A stretch of DNA of 14,887 nt, taken from the NCBI GenBank assembly GCA_946479405.1, contig CAMLGD010000069.1, positions 1 to 14,887 on the forward strand, in the 5' to 3' direction. The DNA is from an uncultured Vogesella sp. Lineage in GTDB: Bacteria > Pseudomonadota > Gammaproteobacteria > Burkholderiales > Chromobacteriaceae. The position numbers were made by a program, and so were the translations under genes. The notes under the pieces are model-generated. The model searched no databases, was not told where the DNA came from, and was given only the letters and a program-made list of their open reading frames with translations. Each line of letters opens with the position of its first letter. Positions within the stretch are counted from its first letter, which is position 1. Positions 1-8,408 of the stretch are shown here, piece after piece.

Positions 1-1
1 G

Positions 2-868
2 CGCGATGACAGCAACCGCGCCGCACCGCGCTTTCCGGCCGAGCCGCAGGAAAACCTGCTGTACTTCATCGAGAAATCCGCCCCGCTGCTGGAACCGTGG
101 CAGCGCGAGATCGTGCGCATCGTGCGCAAGGTGGCGCAGTATTTCTACCCGCAACGCCAGACCCAGGTGATGAACGAGGGCTGGGCTACCTTCTGGCACT
201 ACACCATTCTCAACCGGCTGTACGAGAAGGGGATGGTGACCGATGGCTTCATGATGGAGTTCCTGCAGAGCCACACCAATGTGGTGTACCAGCCGCCGGT
301 GACCGCGCGCTGGTACAACGGCATCAACCCGTATGCGCTGGGCTTCAACATGTACCAGGACATCAAGCGCATCTGCGAGCACCCCACCGACGAAGACCGC
401 GAGTGGTTCCCGGACATTGCCGGCCAACCGTGGCGCCCGGTGCTGGAGTTCGCCATGAAGAACTTCAAGGACGAGAGCTTCATCTCGCAGTACCTGTCGC
501 CCAAGTTGATTCGCGATTTCCGCTTCTTTGCCATTCGCGATGACGATCAGGACGATAAGCTGGAAGTGGCCGCCATCCATGACGACGCCGGCTACCGCCG
601 CATCCGCCAGATGCTGTCCGAGCAGTACAACCTGGGCTCCCGCGAGCCGAACATCCAGGTGTGGTCGGTAAACGTGCGTGGCGACCGCAGCCTGACGCTG
701 CGCCATACCCGGCATAATCGCAAACCGCTGGACGATGGCAGCGCGCAGGAGGTGCTCAAGCACGTAGCACGGCTGTGGGGGTTTGATGTCCGGCTGGAAA
801 GCGTGGATGCCGACGGCAGCGTGCAGCAGCGTTTCGAAGTGAAACCTGAAGTACCGGCCATGGCGTAA
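2..868 (+). CDS. SpoVR family protein (5'-truncated by window edge)
   Basis: The reading frame is open from the first bases and ends with TAA at 866-868, so 288 C-terminal residues of a protein usually around 500 aa are visible. Recognisable SpoVR/YcgB family stretches include VMNEGWATFWHYTI, the block around QSHTNVVYQPP, INPYALGFNMYQDIKRI and the late segment YNLGSREPNIQVW. The conserved N-E-G-W-A-T-F-W-H motif (starting about residue 57 of the visible part) carries the His/Glu residues typical of the family. The biochemical role of SpoVR-like proteins outside sporulating bacteria is not settled; in many Proteobacteria the gene sits beside a PrkA-type kinase and a YeaH-like protein, which would lie upstream of this window if present. 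It converges on the hmuV end and the two share a hairpin terminator. Family assignment is firm, function is not. Confidence 0.93.
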   Translation, partial: RDDSNRAAPRFPAEPQENLLYFIEKSAPLLEPWQREIVRIVRKVAQYFYPQRQTQVMNEGWATFWHYTILNRLYEKGMVTDGFMMEFLQSHTNVVYQPPVTARWYNGINPYALGFNMYQDIKRICEHPTDEDREWFPDIAGQPWRPVLEFAMKNFKDESFISQYLSPKLIRDFRFFAIRDDDQDDKLEVAAIHDDAGYRRIRQMLSEQYNLGSREPNIQVWSVNVRGDRSLTLRHTRHNRKPLDDGSAQEVLKHVARLWGFDVRLESVDADGSVQQRFEVKPEVPAMA

Positions 869-884
869 GAGTTGGCCGCATGAC

Positions 885-923
885 AAAACGACAAGGCCGG
901 GTGATGCCCGGCCTTGTCGTTTT
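885..923. terminator. Bidirectional intrinsic terminator between spoVR-like gene and hmuV
   Basis: A perfect inverted repeat has 17-nt arms at 885-901 and 907-923 and a 5-nt loop (TGATG). The right arm ends in four T on the plus strand. The left arm begins with four A, giving four T on the minus strand. It lies 16 nt after the SpoVR stop and 16 nt after the hmuV stop, which fits a shared terminator for the two converging transcripts. Confidence 0.9.
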
Positions 924-939
924 GATGCGCAGCGGTGAC

Positions 940-1686
940 TTAGCCAGCGATAAAGGCGCGGCGGCCGTTGTCGTCGCGCAGTTCGCGTAGCGGCGTATCG
1001 TACAGTGCCTGCAGCAATGGCAGCTGCAGGGTGTTGTCGGCAGAGCCGCTGGCCATGGCACGGCCGGCTTTCAGTAGCAGCACGTGATCGGCATGCTGAA
1101 CCGCCAGGTTGACATCGTGCAGCACCGCCACCATGCCCAGCTGGTGCTGCCGGGCGATCTGCCGCAGGCTGGCCAGCTGCAGGTTGGCCGCACCGATATC
1201 CAGCGCGGCGGTGGGCTCGTCCAGCAGCAGATAGCGCGATGCGCTATCGCTGCTCAGCAGCTGGTGCAGGGCGCGGGCCAGATGGACGCGGGCCAGCTCG
1301 CCACCGGACAGACTGGCGCAATCACGGTGCAGCAGATCGTGAATGCAGGTGTAGTCGATGGCCTGCTGCCGGGCCGCCGGGCTGTGCTCGACTGCGCCAA
1401 TGGTCAGCAAGGTGTCTACCGCCATGCCAGCGGGCCGGGCCGGTTGCTGTTCCACCAATGCGCGCTGCCGCGCCAGCTGGGCGGCAGAACTCGCGGCCAA
1501 CGGCTTGCCATCCAGCCAGACTTCGCCTGCCAGCGGACGAATGGCACCGCCCAGCAGGTGAAGCAAGGTGCTTTTGCCGGCACCGTTGGGCCCCAGGATG
1601 ACGCTGAGTTCTCCTGGCCGCAGAGTGGCGCAGACATCATCCAGGCGGGCCGGCTGTTGCAGGCACAGGGCACGCGCTTCAAGCAT
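940..1686 (-). CDS. hmuV: Heme/iron-type ABC transporter, ATP-binding protein (HmuV-like)
   Basis: A 248-aa ABC ATPase that would power the inner-membrane permease encoded just upstream. Visible motifs are Walker A GPNGAGKST (residues 32-40), signature LSGGE (126-130), Walker B YLLLDEPT with D156/E157, and the switch His in VLHD (H190). The whole protein is a single nucleotide-binding domain of normal HmuV length. The C-terminal end (TPLRELRDDNGRRAFIAG) resembles the short tail of the HmuV/BtuD/FecE group. The ATG overlaps the hmuU stop by 8 nt and has GAGG five bases upstream inside hmuU, so the two are translated as a pair. Heme specificity is inferred from overall likeness to HmuV; siderophore or cobalamin import cannot be excluded from sequence alone. 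No binding protein gene or TonB receptor lies in the window. Confidence 0.82.
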   Translation of the reverse strand: MLEARALCLQQPARLDDVCATLRPGELSVILGPNGAGKSTLLHLLGGAIRPLAGEVWLDGKPLAASSAAQLARQRALVEQQPARPAGMAVDTLLTIGAVEHSPAARQQAIDYTCIHDLLHRDCASLSGGELARVHLARALHQLLSSDSASRYLLLDEPTAALDIGAANLQLASLRQIARQHQLGMVAVLHDVNLAVQHADHVLLLKAGRAMASGSADNTLQLPLLQALYDTPLRELRDDNGRRAFIAG

Positions 1687-2650
1687 GTGCGCCTCGCTGT
1701 CTGGCCAGCAGGTAGAGGAAGAAGGGGGCGCCGGCCAGGCTGGTAATCACGCCAACCGGCAATTCGGCCGGGTACAGTGCCTGGCTGGCAATCAGGTCGG
1801 CCAGCACCGCCAGTAGCGCGCCGGCCAGCGGCGTCAGCTGCAGCAATGGCCGTAGCTGCAGGCCAATCAGGCGACGCAGGATGTGCGGCGCCATCAGGCC
1901 GATAAACCCGACCATGCCGCATTGCGCCACCACCAGACCGCAAGCCAGTGTCGCCAAGAGCACGGTGCGCCAACCCTCGCGGCCAACGTTGAAACCACCG
2001 TAGAACGCTGCGCGGTCACCCAGTTGTAGCGCCTGCAGGAAGGCGGCCTGCCGCCATAGCAAACAGGCGATCACGCCGGCTGCCGTCAGCAGTAGTGCTG
2101 CTTGCGTCGCATTGGCACCGGCAAAGCTGCCCATAAGCCAGAAGGTGACATTGCGCAGACCGCCATCGGGCAGGGTGGTAATCAGCAGGGTAAGTAGGCT
2201 GCCGCACAGTGCATTCACCGCTACGCCAGCCAGCAGCAGCTTGGCGGCGGCACGACCGTGCGCCAGGGTCTGGATTGCCAGCAGGGCCAGTGTGGCGCCA
2301 GCAAACGCCGCCATGGAAACCAGCTGTGCCGGCCAGGCGGCGGCCAGTGCCAGCGCGGCAGCGAGGGCGCCGCCGCCGGAAATGCCGATCAGGCCGGGCT
2401 CGGCCAGATCGTTATGAAAGCGGGCTTGAATGGCCAGTCCGGCGCAAGCCAGCAACGCACCAGCAGCTGCCGCGCTGATGACGCGGGGCAGGCGCAGCTC
2501 CAGCAGCAGCATGCGCTGCAGTGGGTCGTGTCCCGGCAGTTGCAGCAAGGCGGCGACACTGCTGCTGACATCGTGGCCGGCGAGCAGTGAAACGACACTG
2601 GCCAGCCCGGTAAGGCTGGCCAGTAGCAATAACCACGAACGGGTGGTCAT
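1679..2650 (-). CDS. hmuU: FecCD-family ABC transporter permease (HmuU-like)
   Basis: A 323-aa, very hydrophobic inner-membrane permease of the FecCD/BtuC family, expected to form a homodimer with about ten helices per subunit. Family signatures are RLPRVISAAAAGALLACAG near residue 53, a following NDLAEPGLIGISGGGALAA segment, GMVGFIGLMAPHILRRLIG near residue 245 (the coupling-helix region that contacts the ATPase) and the closing ELPVGVITSLAGAPFFLYLL. Its start lies 9 nt beyond the dapB stop with no strong Shine-Dalgarno sequence, suggesting translation coupled to dapB. It overlaps hmuV by 8 nt. Substrate is inferred (heme or ferric siderophore) from likeness and from its position opposite fur. 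A periplasmic binding protein would be needed and is not encoded here. Confidence 0.82.
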   Translation of the reverse strand: MTTRSWLLLLASLTGLASVVSLLAGHDVSSSVAALLQLPGHDPLQRMLLLELRLPRVISAAAAGALLACAGLAIQARFHNDLAEPGLIGISGGGALAAALALAAAWPAQLVSMAAFAGATLALLAIQTLAHGRAAAKLLLAGVAVNALCGSLLTLLITTLPDGGLRNVTFWLMGSFAGANATQAALLLTAAGVIACLLWRQAAFLQALQLGDRAAFYGGFNVGREGWRTVLLATLACGLVVAQCGMVGFIGLMAPHILRRLIGLQLRPLLQLTPLAGALLAVLADLIASQALYPAELPVGVITSLAGAPFFLYLLARQRGAHA

Positions 2651-2659
2651 CGGGCGGGC

Positions 2660-3855
<1,196 letters not shown>

Positions 3856-3869
3856 GAGAGCCTTCACAT

Positions 3870-3898
3870 TTGGGGAATCTGCTGAAAGGCTTTATCAT
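3870..3898 (+). promoter_or_regulatory. Candidate sigma-70 promoter for fur-aat-bpt
   Basis: TTGGGG at 3870-3875 and TATCAT at 3893-3898 are separated by exactly 17 nt. The -10 matches consensus at five of six positions, the -35 at three of six. A start near 3905 would leave a leader of about 33 nt before fur. The same AT-rich patch reads TATGAT on the minus strand and might serve bamE, though no good minus-strand -35 is visible. I see no convincing Fur box (GATAATGATAATCATTATC-like) here. Confidence 0.45.
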
Positions 3899-3937
3899 AC
3901 TGGAAGACCGCCAACCACGATATACACCGCAAAACAC

Positions 3938-4375
3938 ATGAACAAAGCCAGCCACCTGAAGGGCATCGGCCTGAAAGCCACCGGTCCACGCCTGCGCATT
4001 CTCGATCTGTTTGAAACCAGCAGTGACCGCCACTTGTCGGCAGAGGACGTGTACAAAAAACTGCTGGCCGAGGATGCGGATATCGGTCTGGCCACCATTT
4101 ATCGTGTGCTGACCCAGTTCGAGCAGGCGGGCATTCTGGTGCGCCACCATTTCGAATCCGGCAAGGCCGTGTACGAATTGAACGAGGGCGGCCATCACGA
4201 CCACATGGTCTGCTACCGCTGTGGCAAGGTGACCGAATTCTTCGACCCGCAGATCGAAGAATTGCAAAACCGTATTGCCGCTGCGCACGGCTTTACCATC
4301 CAGGAACACTCGCTGTACCTGTATGGCGAGTGCAGCGAGTGCGCCAGTACCGAGCACAAACCCTACCGCAGATGA
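3938..4375 (+). CDS. fur: Ferric uptake regulator Fur
   Basis: Iron-sensing dimeric repressor, 145 aa, full length. The N-terminal winged-helix DNA-binding domain (about 1-85) includes [16 protein letters not shown] and the recognition-helix region [20 protein letters not shown]. The C-terminal metal-binding/dimer domain has HHDHM (86-90), the first pair C92-x-x-C95 and the second pair C132-x-x-C135, the structural zinc site of Fur. I chose the ATG at 3938 because Fur proteins begin there. The frame is open further upstream but that extension runs into the bamE promoter area and resembles nothing. The stop overlaps the aat start (ATGA at 4372-4375). The ribosome site is weak. It is a true Fur rather than Zur or PerR judging by overall likeness to Neisseria Fur. 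Confidence 0.97.
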   Translation: MNKASHLKGIGLKATGPRLRILDLFETSSDRHLSAEDVYKKLLAEDADIGLATIYRVLTQFEQAGILVRHHFESGKAVYELNEGGHHDHMVCYRCGKVTEFFDPQIEELQNRIAAAHGFTIQEHSLYLYGECSECASTEHKPYRR

Positions 4376-5073
4376 TCCCCATTCTGGGTGATGCCTACGT
4401 TTTTCCTCCGCTGACGCGCGCATTGACCGAGCCGGACGGCTTGCTGGCCGCCGGCGGCGATCTTTCCAGTGGCCGGCTGCTGGCCGGCTACCGGTGCGGC
4501 ATCTTTCCCTGGTTTTCTCCCGGCGACCCGATACTGTGGTGGGCGCCATCGCAGCGTATGGTGCTGGAACCCGGCGGCGTGCGGGTAACCCGCTCGCTGG
4601 CCAAGGCGCTGCGCAACAAGCCTTATACCTTTCGTTTCGATACCGCCTTTGAGCAGGTGGTGCGCGAGTGTGCCGCCCCGCGCGATGGCCAGTCCGGCAC
4701 CTGGATTACCGAAGAAATGATTGCTGCCTACTGCGCACTGCATGCCGCCGGCCACGCTCATTCCGCCGAAGTCTGGCAGCAGGGCCGGCTGGTGGGAGGC
4801 CTGTATGGCGTGGCGGTTGGCCGCATGTTCTATGGCGAATCGATGTTCCACCGGGTCAGCGATGCCTCCAAGATTGCGCTGGTGCGTGCGGCGGAATGCC
4901 TGTTCACCAATGGCTTCGGCATGATCGATTGCCAGATGTTTACGCCGCACCTGGAAAGCCTGGGTGCGCATCTCGTCCACCGTGACGAATTTGTTGCTAG
5001 ACTCGAAACGTATACCGTACAGCCAGCACCTGCTGCCCTGTGGGCCACCGAGTTTTGCAATGAGCCATCGTGA
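4372..5073 (+). CDS. aat: Leucyl/phenylalanyl-tRNA-protein transferase
   Basis: Transfers Leu or Phe from its tRNA to proteins with N-terminal Arg or Lys, marking them for ClpS-ClpAP degradation (bacterial N-degron pathway, cytoplasm). The start at 4372 gives 233 aa, normal for the family, and begins [18 protein letters not shown]. Family motifs follow in order: [79 protein letters not shown] and [15 protein letters not shown]. The start codon lies inside the fur stop (ATGA) and has no Shine-Dalgarno sequence, so translation probably depends on ribosomes finishing fur. It overlaps bpt by 14 nt. A longer frame reading back into fur exists but overlaps the conserved Fur C-terminus and is rejected. 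Confidence 0.97.
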   Translation: MIPILGDAYVFPPLTRALTEPDGLLAAGGDLSSGRLLAGYRCGIFPWFSPGDPILWWAPSQRMVLEPGGVRVTRSLAKALRNKPYTFRFDTAFEQVVRECAAPRDGQSGTWITEEMIAAYCALHAAGHAHSAEVWQQGRLVGGLYGVAVGRMFYGESMFHRVSDASKIALVRAAECLFTNGFGMIDCQMFTPHLESLGAHLVHRDEFVARLETYTVQPAPAALWATEFCNEPS

Positions 5074-5797
5074 CGATGCTGTAGCCATCATTCATTTCTA
5101 CGCCACTGCACCCTATGCCTGCAGCTATCTGGACGCGCGGCAGGCACGTTCGCAAGTGGCAATTCCTGCGGATGCCATCGACAGCAGCGTGTATTCCAAG
5201 CTGGTCGGGCTGGGCTTCCGTCGCAGTGGTCACTTTACCTATCGTCCCTACTGTGATGATTGCCATGCCTGTATTCCGGTGCGCATCCCGGTGGCGCGTT
5301 TCGTGCCGGATCGCAGCCAAAGACGGACCTCTCGCCGGCACGGCAACCTTGTCAGTAGCATCCTGCCGCTGGCGTTTGTCGAAGAACACTACCAGCTGTA
5401 TTGCCGCTACCAGAAGGCGCGCCACGATGGTGGTGGCATGTCAGAGGACGATCCGGCGCAGTATGCCGAATTTATCCTGAAAAGCCGGGTGGAAAGCTGG
5501 CTGGTGGAATTCCGCGAGGCCGGGGTGCTGCGCATGGTGAGCCTGATCGACAGGCTGGATGATGGCCTGTCGGCGGTATATACCTTTTTCGATCCGGATA
5601 TTTCCGGTGCCGCGTATGGTGTGTACGGCGTGTTGTGGCAGGTGGAGCTGGCGCGCAGTCTGGGTCTGCCGCATGTGTATTTGGGCTACTGGATTGGCGA
5701 ATCGCCCAAGATGGTCTACAAGCAGCGCTATCAACCGCTGGAACGGCTGGAAGAAGGTCGCTGGGTGCCGTTTCCTCCGCCAGCAGACGGCGCGTAA
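5060..5797 (+). CDS. bpt: Aspartate/glutamate leucyltransferase (Bpt, arginyltransferase family)
   Basis: Adds Leu from Leu-tRNA to N-terminal Asp or Glu, the second branch of the N-degron pathway beside Aat. The protein is 245 aa from the ATG at 5060, where family members begin ([12 protein letters not shown] follows at once); the frame is open upstream but that part is the aat C-terminus in another frame. The Cys-rich N-terminal domain has C21 and C65-x-x-C68-x-x-C71 ([15 protein letters not shown]), typical of ATE/Bpt proteins. The C-terminal GNAT-like part includes [20 protein letters not shown] and [22 protein letters not shown]. Bpt rather than eukaryotic-type Ate1 (arginyl) is inferred from bacterial context. 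It is the last gene of fur-aat-bpt, ending 19 nt before a hairpin terminator. Confidence 0.93.
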   Translation: MSHRDDAVAIIHFYATAPYACSYLDARQARSQVAIPADAIDSSVYSKLVGLGFRRSGHFTYRPYCDDCHACIPVRIPVARFVPDRSQRRTSRRHGNLVSSILPLAFVEEHYQLYCRYQKARHDGGGMSEDDPAQYAEFILKSRVESWLVEFREAGVLRMVSLIDRLDDGLSAVYTFFDPDISGAAYGVYGVLWQVELARSLGLPHVYLGYWIGESPKMVYKQRYQPLERLEEGRWVPFPPPADGA

Positions 5798-5816
5798 TGC
5801 CGTCGCCAGATGCAAC

Positions 5817-5839
5817 AAAGCCCGCCTAGGCGGGCTTTT
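5817..5839. terminator. Bidirectional intrinsic terminator between bpt and pyrD
   Basis: Perfect 10-nt arms at 5817-5826 and 5829-5838 (AAAGCCCGCC and its complement) surround a minimal loop centred on TA. The plus strand ends in TTTT (5836-5839); the minus strand ends TTTGTTG. It sits between two converging genes and can serve both. Confidence 0.85.
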
Positions 5840-5862
5840 GCGTTGCCGGGTTGGCCGCAGGC

Positions 5863-6882
5863 TCAGCGCGATTGCAGCGCGTTGGCGCACTCGGCAATCA
5901 GGCCTGGGCCACGGTAGATCAGGCCGGAATACAGCTGGACCAGCGTGGCGCCGGCGGCGATCTTCTCTTGCGCGTCTTCGCCGCACAGGATGCCACCCAC
6001 GCCGATAATGGGCAGTGCGCCGTCCAGCGCAGTGGCCAGATTGCGGATCAGCTGGGTGGAGCGCTGGCGTACCGGTGCGCCGGACAGGCCGCCAGTCTCG
6101 TGTTCCAGCGGGTGGCCGGCAATTTCGCTGCGCGATAGCGTGGTGTTGGTGGCGATCACCGCATCCAGCTTGTGCTGCATCAGCAGGCGGGCGATAGCCT
6201 CAGTCTGCTCGGCATCCAGATCCGGCGCGATCTTCACTGCCAGTGGCACATAGCGGCCGTACTGGTCAGCCAGGCGTGACTGGCGGTTTTTCAGCGCCAG
6301 CAGCAGGTCGGACAGCTCATCGGCCTGTTGCAGCTGGCGAAGGTTCTTGGTGTTAGGTGACGAGATATTGACCGCGACGTAGCTGGCGCATTCGTACACC
6401 TTGTCCAGGCAGGTCAGGTAGTCGTCCTTGGCGTTCTCGATCGGCGTGCTGGCGTTCTTGCCGATGTTGATGCCCAGAATCCCCTTGAAGCGGCTTTGGC
6501 GCACGTTCTGCAGCAGTACGTCCACGCCCTTGTTGTTGAAGCCCATGCGGTTGATGATGCCGCGGTGCTCCGGCACGCGGAACAGGCGCGGCTTGGGGTT
6601 GCCGTCCTGCGGGCGCGGGGTGATGGTGCCGATCTCGATGAAACCGAAGCCCAGCGCCGCCAGTGCGTCGATATGGTCGCCGTTCTTGTCCAGGCCGGCT
6701 GCCAGGCCGACCGGATTGGGGAAGGTGAGTCCCATGGCCTTTACCGGATTGCGGCCAACCTTGCCGGCTAACAGACCGGTGAGCTGCAGCTGGTGGGCGA
6801 CATCCAGCATTTTCAGCGTCATCTCATGCGCTTTTTCGGCATCGGTCTTGAACAGCAAGGGGCGTATCAGGGGGTAAAGCAT
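5863..6882 (-). CDS. pyrD: Dihydroorotate dehydrogenase (quinone), class 2
   Basis: Oxidises dihydroorotate to orotate, the fourth step of UMP synthesis, passing electrons to membrane quinone through FMN. The 339-aa length and N-terminal helical extension ([26 protein letters not shown]) are the mark of the membrane-associated class 2 enzyme. Key segments are [11 protein letters not shown] (59-69), [20 protein letters not shown], the NRMGFNNKG block and VNISSPNT, with the catalytic base Ser175 at the same number as in E. coli. The FMN-phosphate motifs IIGVGGI and [16 protein letters not shown] close the barrel. The ATG has GGAG about six bases upstream. That ribosome site is part of a sequence (TCCCGGAG) able to pair with an upstream hairpin arm. 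It converges with bpt. Confidence 0.98.
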   Translation of the reverse strand: MLYPLIRPLLFKTDAEKAHEMTLKMLDVAHQLQLTGLLAGKVGRNPVKAMGLTFPNPVGLAAGLDKNGDHIDALAALGFGFIEIGTITPRPQDGNPKPRLFRVPEHRGIINRMGFNNKGVDVLLQNVRQSRFKGILGINIGKNASTPIENAKDDYLTCLDKVYECASYVAVNISSPNTKNLRQLQQADELSDLLLALKNRQSRLADQYGRYVPLAVKIAPDLDAEQTEAIARLLMQHKLDAVIATNTTLSRSEIAGHPLEHETGGLSGAPVRQRSTQLIRNLATALDGALPIIGVGGILCGEDAQEKIAAGATLVQLYSGLIYRGPGLIAECANALQSR

Positions 6883-6887
6883 GGTAA

Positions 6888-6917
6888 CTCCGGGATATGA
6901 AAACGCCCGGCATTATA
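6888..6917 (-). promoter_or_regulatory. pyrD leader: TATAAT in terminator loop and arm able to pair with the ribosome site
   Basis: On the minus strand a perfect TATAAT occupies 6917-6912, inside the loop of the preceding terminator. I see no good -35 at the right distance. Downstream, CCGGG (6910-6906) can pair either with the upstream terminator arm or with CCCGG (6894-6890), whose last bases lead into the GGAG ribosome site of pyrD. This resembles the leader hairpin that hides the ribosome site in enterobacterial pyrC/pyrD. A start at normal distance from this TATAAT would fall at 6906-6904 and lose most of the CCGGG arm, so the regulatory reading is tentative. Confidence 0.3.
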
Positions 6918-6925
6918 ACCGGGCG
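6900..6925 (-). terminator. Intrinsic terminator after the rutE-like gene, directly upstream of pyrD
   Basis: Inverted repeat with perfect 7-nt arms at 6904-6910 and 6919-6925 (CGCCCGG/CCGGGCG) and an 8-nt AT-rich loop. On the minus strand it is followed by TTTTC (6903-6899). It lies 16 nt past the stop of the rutE-like gene and 18 nt before the pyrD start codon, so it should separate the two. Confidence 0.75.
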
Positions 6926-6940
6926 CGATGGCTGGTGGGG

Positions 6941-7534
6941 TTAGACGATCTGACAAGCGTCGTCGAAGGCAAAACGCGGTGCGCGTCCATGCAGCTTGCT
7001 GGCCTCGCCGTAACCCAGGTTGATCAGGAAATTGGATTTGACGGTGCCATCCGGGAAGAACGCAGCGTCCACCGCAGCATTGTCGAAGCCGGACATCGGG
7101 CCGCAGTCCAGCCCCAGTGCGCGCGCTGCCATGATCAGGTAGGCGCCCTGCAGCGAGCTGTTGCGAAAGGCGGTGCTCTGGATTACCGCGTCGTTGCCGG
7201 CAAACCAGCTGCGTGCGTCCGGGCTGTGCGGGAACAGCTTGCCCAGCTGCTCGTAAAACTGCATATCCATGCCGACGATGACAGTGACCGGGGCCTGCAT
7301 GGTCTTGTCGACGTTGCCGGCCGACAGGCAGGGCTTGAGCTTGGCCTTGGCTTCCGGCGACTGCACGAACACGAAGCGTGCCGGCGAGCAGTTGGCGCTG
7401 GTGGGGGCCATTTTCAGCAGGTCGAACAGTTCGTGCAGGGTGGTGGCGCTTACCGGGCGTTCCTGCCAGTGGGTGTGGGTGCGGGCATCGGTAAACAGTT
7501 GCGCCAGGGCGGCCGCTGTAATGTGCGTGGTCAT
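6941..7534 (-). CDS. rutE: Nitroreductase-family NADPH oxidoreductase, RutE-like (malonic semialdehyde reductase type)
   Basis: An FMN-dependent flavoprotein, 197 aa from the ATG at 7534 (GAGGAA six bases upstream); the longer open frame upstream is the motD C-terminus in another frame. The sequence follows RutE/HadB closely: [17 protein letters not shown], then [14 protein letters not shown], a [20 protein letters not shown] stretch, [11 protein letters not shown], then [30 protein letters not shown] and [11 protein letters not shown]. RutE reduces malonic semialdehyde (3-oxopropionate) in pyrimidine breakdown, but no other rut gene is visible, so a general quinone/nitro reductase or aldehyde-detoxifying role is equally possible. 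It begins 22 nt after motD and is probably co-transcribed with it. A terminator follows before pyrD, so sharing a pyrimidine theme with pyrD may be coincidence. Confidence 0.85.
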   Translation of the reverse strand: MTTHITAAALAQLFTDARTHTHWQERPVSATTLHELFDLLKMAPTSANCSPARFVFVQSPEAKAKLKPCLSAGNVDKTMQAPVTVIVGMDMQFYEQLGKLFPHSPDARSWFAGNDAVIQSTAFRNSSLQGAYLIMAARALGLDCGPMSGFDNAAVDAAFFPDGTVKSNFLINLGYGEASKLHGRAPRFAFDDACQIV

Positions 7535-7556
7535 GATGGATTCCTCGGCATGGCCG

Positions 7557-8351
7557 TTACGGAGTGGGTACACGGTTGCCGCCTGCCGGCAGGCTATCCT
7601 GCGGCAGCGCGGTGTTGGAAATGATGGTAATCGCCACGCGGCGGTTCTTGGCACGGCCTTCGGTGCTGGCGTTGTCGGCCGCAGGCTTGGTCTCGGCGCG
7701 GCCAACGGCTACCAGCCGCTCCGGCGCAATGCCGTTTTCCATGAATAGGCGCACGATGCTGCCGGCGCGCGCGGCGGACAGCTCCCAGTTGGACGGATAC
7801 ATCGCGTTGCGGATCGGGGTGTTGTCGGTGAAGCCTTCTACCCGGATCTGGTTGTCCACGCTGGCCAGCTGGCGCGCCACATCGGCCAGCAGCTGCGGCG
7901 AGTTGCCCAGCGGACTGGCCTGGCCGGCGGGAAACAGGGCGGTGTCGCGGATTTCGACATGAATCCCTTCGTCGTCCTGGCGCATGGACAGTTGGCCGCC
8001 CTGGATCAGCGGCGACAGTGTCTTGGCCAGGCCGCTGGTGAGGGTTTCCAGCTTTTGCCGCTCCCGTAGCCGGGCTTCGCCTTTGACGGCAGTGGCAATC
8101 GGCTTGGTGTTGGGCAGCTCGATCATGGTGTTGGCGCTGCCGGCCGGCGGCGTGGCCTGGATTGCCAGGCTGCCCTCGCGGAACGCATCCACCATGGCGC
8201 TGGATAGCACGCGGTATTTGCCTTCGTTGACCTGCGAGATGGAGTACATCACCACAAAAAAGGCGAACAGCAGGGTGATGAAGTCGGCGTAGGAAACCAG
8301 CCAGCGCTCGTGATTCTCGTGTTCTTCTTCCTGTCTGCGGCGTCGCGCCAT
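7557..8351 (-). CDS. motD: Flagellar stator protein MotD (MotB/OmpA family)
   Basis: Stator subunit anchored in the inner membrane and bound to peptidoglycan through its OmpA-like domain, 264 aa. A basic N-terminus ([10 protein letters not shown]) precedes one membrane helix beginning [21 protein letters not shown], with the proton-carrying Asp at residue 23 (Asp32 in E. coli MotB). The C-terminal OmpA/MotB domain shows [46 protein letters not shown] and NRRVAITI. MotD rather than MotB is chosen from the short N-terminus and [30 protein letters not shown] stands upstream of the ATG. A MotC/MotA channel subunit is normally encoded just upstream; here the upstream neighbour is instead the S49 peptidase gene, so its partner must lie elsewhere. 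Confidence 0.9.
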   Translation of the reverse strand: MARRRRQEEEHENHERWLVSYADFITLLFAFFVVMYSISQVNEGKYRVLSSAMVDAFREGSLAIQATPPAGSANTMIELPNTKPIATAVKGEARLRERQKLETLTSGLAKTLSPLIQGGQLSMRQDDEGIHVEIRDTALFPAGQASPLGNSPQLLADVARQLASVDNQIRVEGFTDNTPIRNAMYPSNWELSAARAGSIVRLFMENGIAPERLVAVGRAETKPAADNASTEGRAKNRRVAITIISNTALPQDSLPAGGNRVPTP

Positions 8352-8408
8352 GTGTTATCCCCTTGGATAGAACAATGCGGCCTGCGGCCAACCTTTTACG
8401 ATGCTGGT

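Noticed and set aside
3856..3937. Fur box in the fur-bamE intergenic region
   Set aside because: Only a short TGATAA-like patch is present (minus strand of TTATCATAC). No three consecutive NATWAT-type hexamers can be made, so autoregulation by Fur is not claimed.
7594..8391. 265-codon minus-strand frame overlapping motD in another phase
   Set aside because: It is a shifted reading of motD; only the motD phase shows the membrane helix with Asp23 and the OmpA-like domain.
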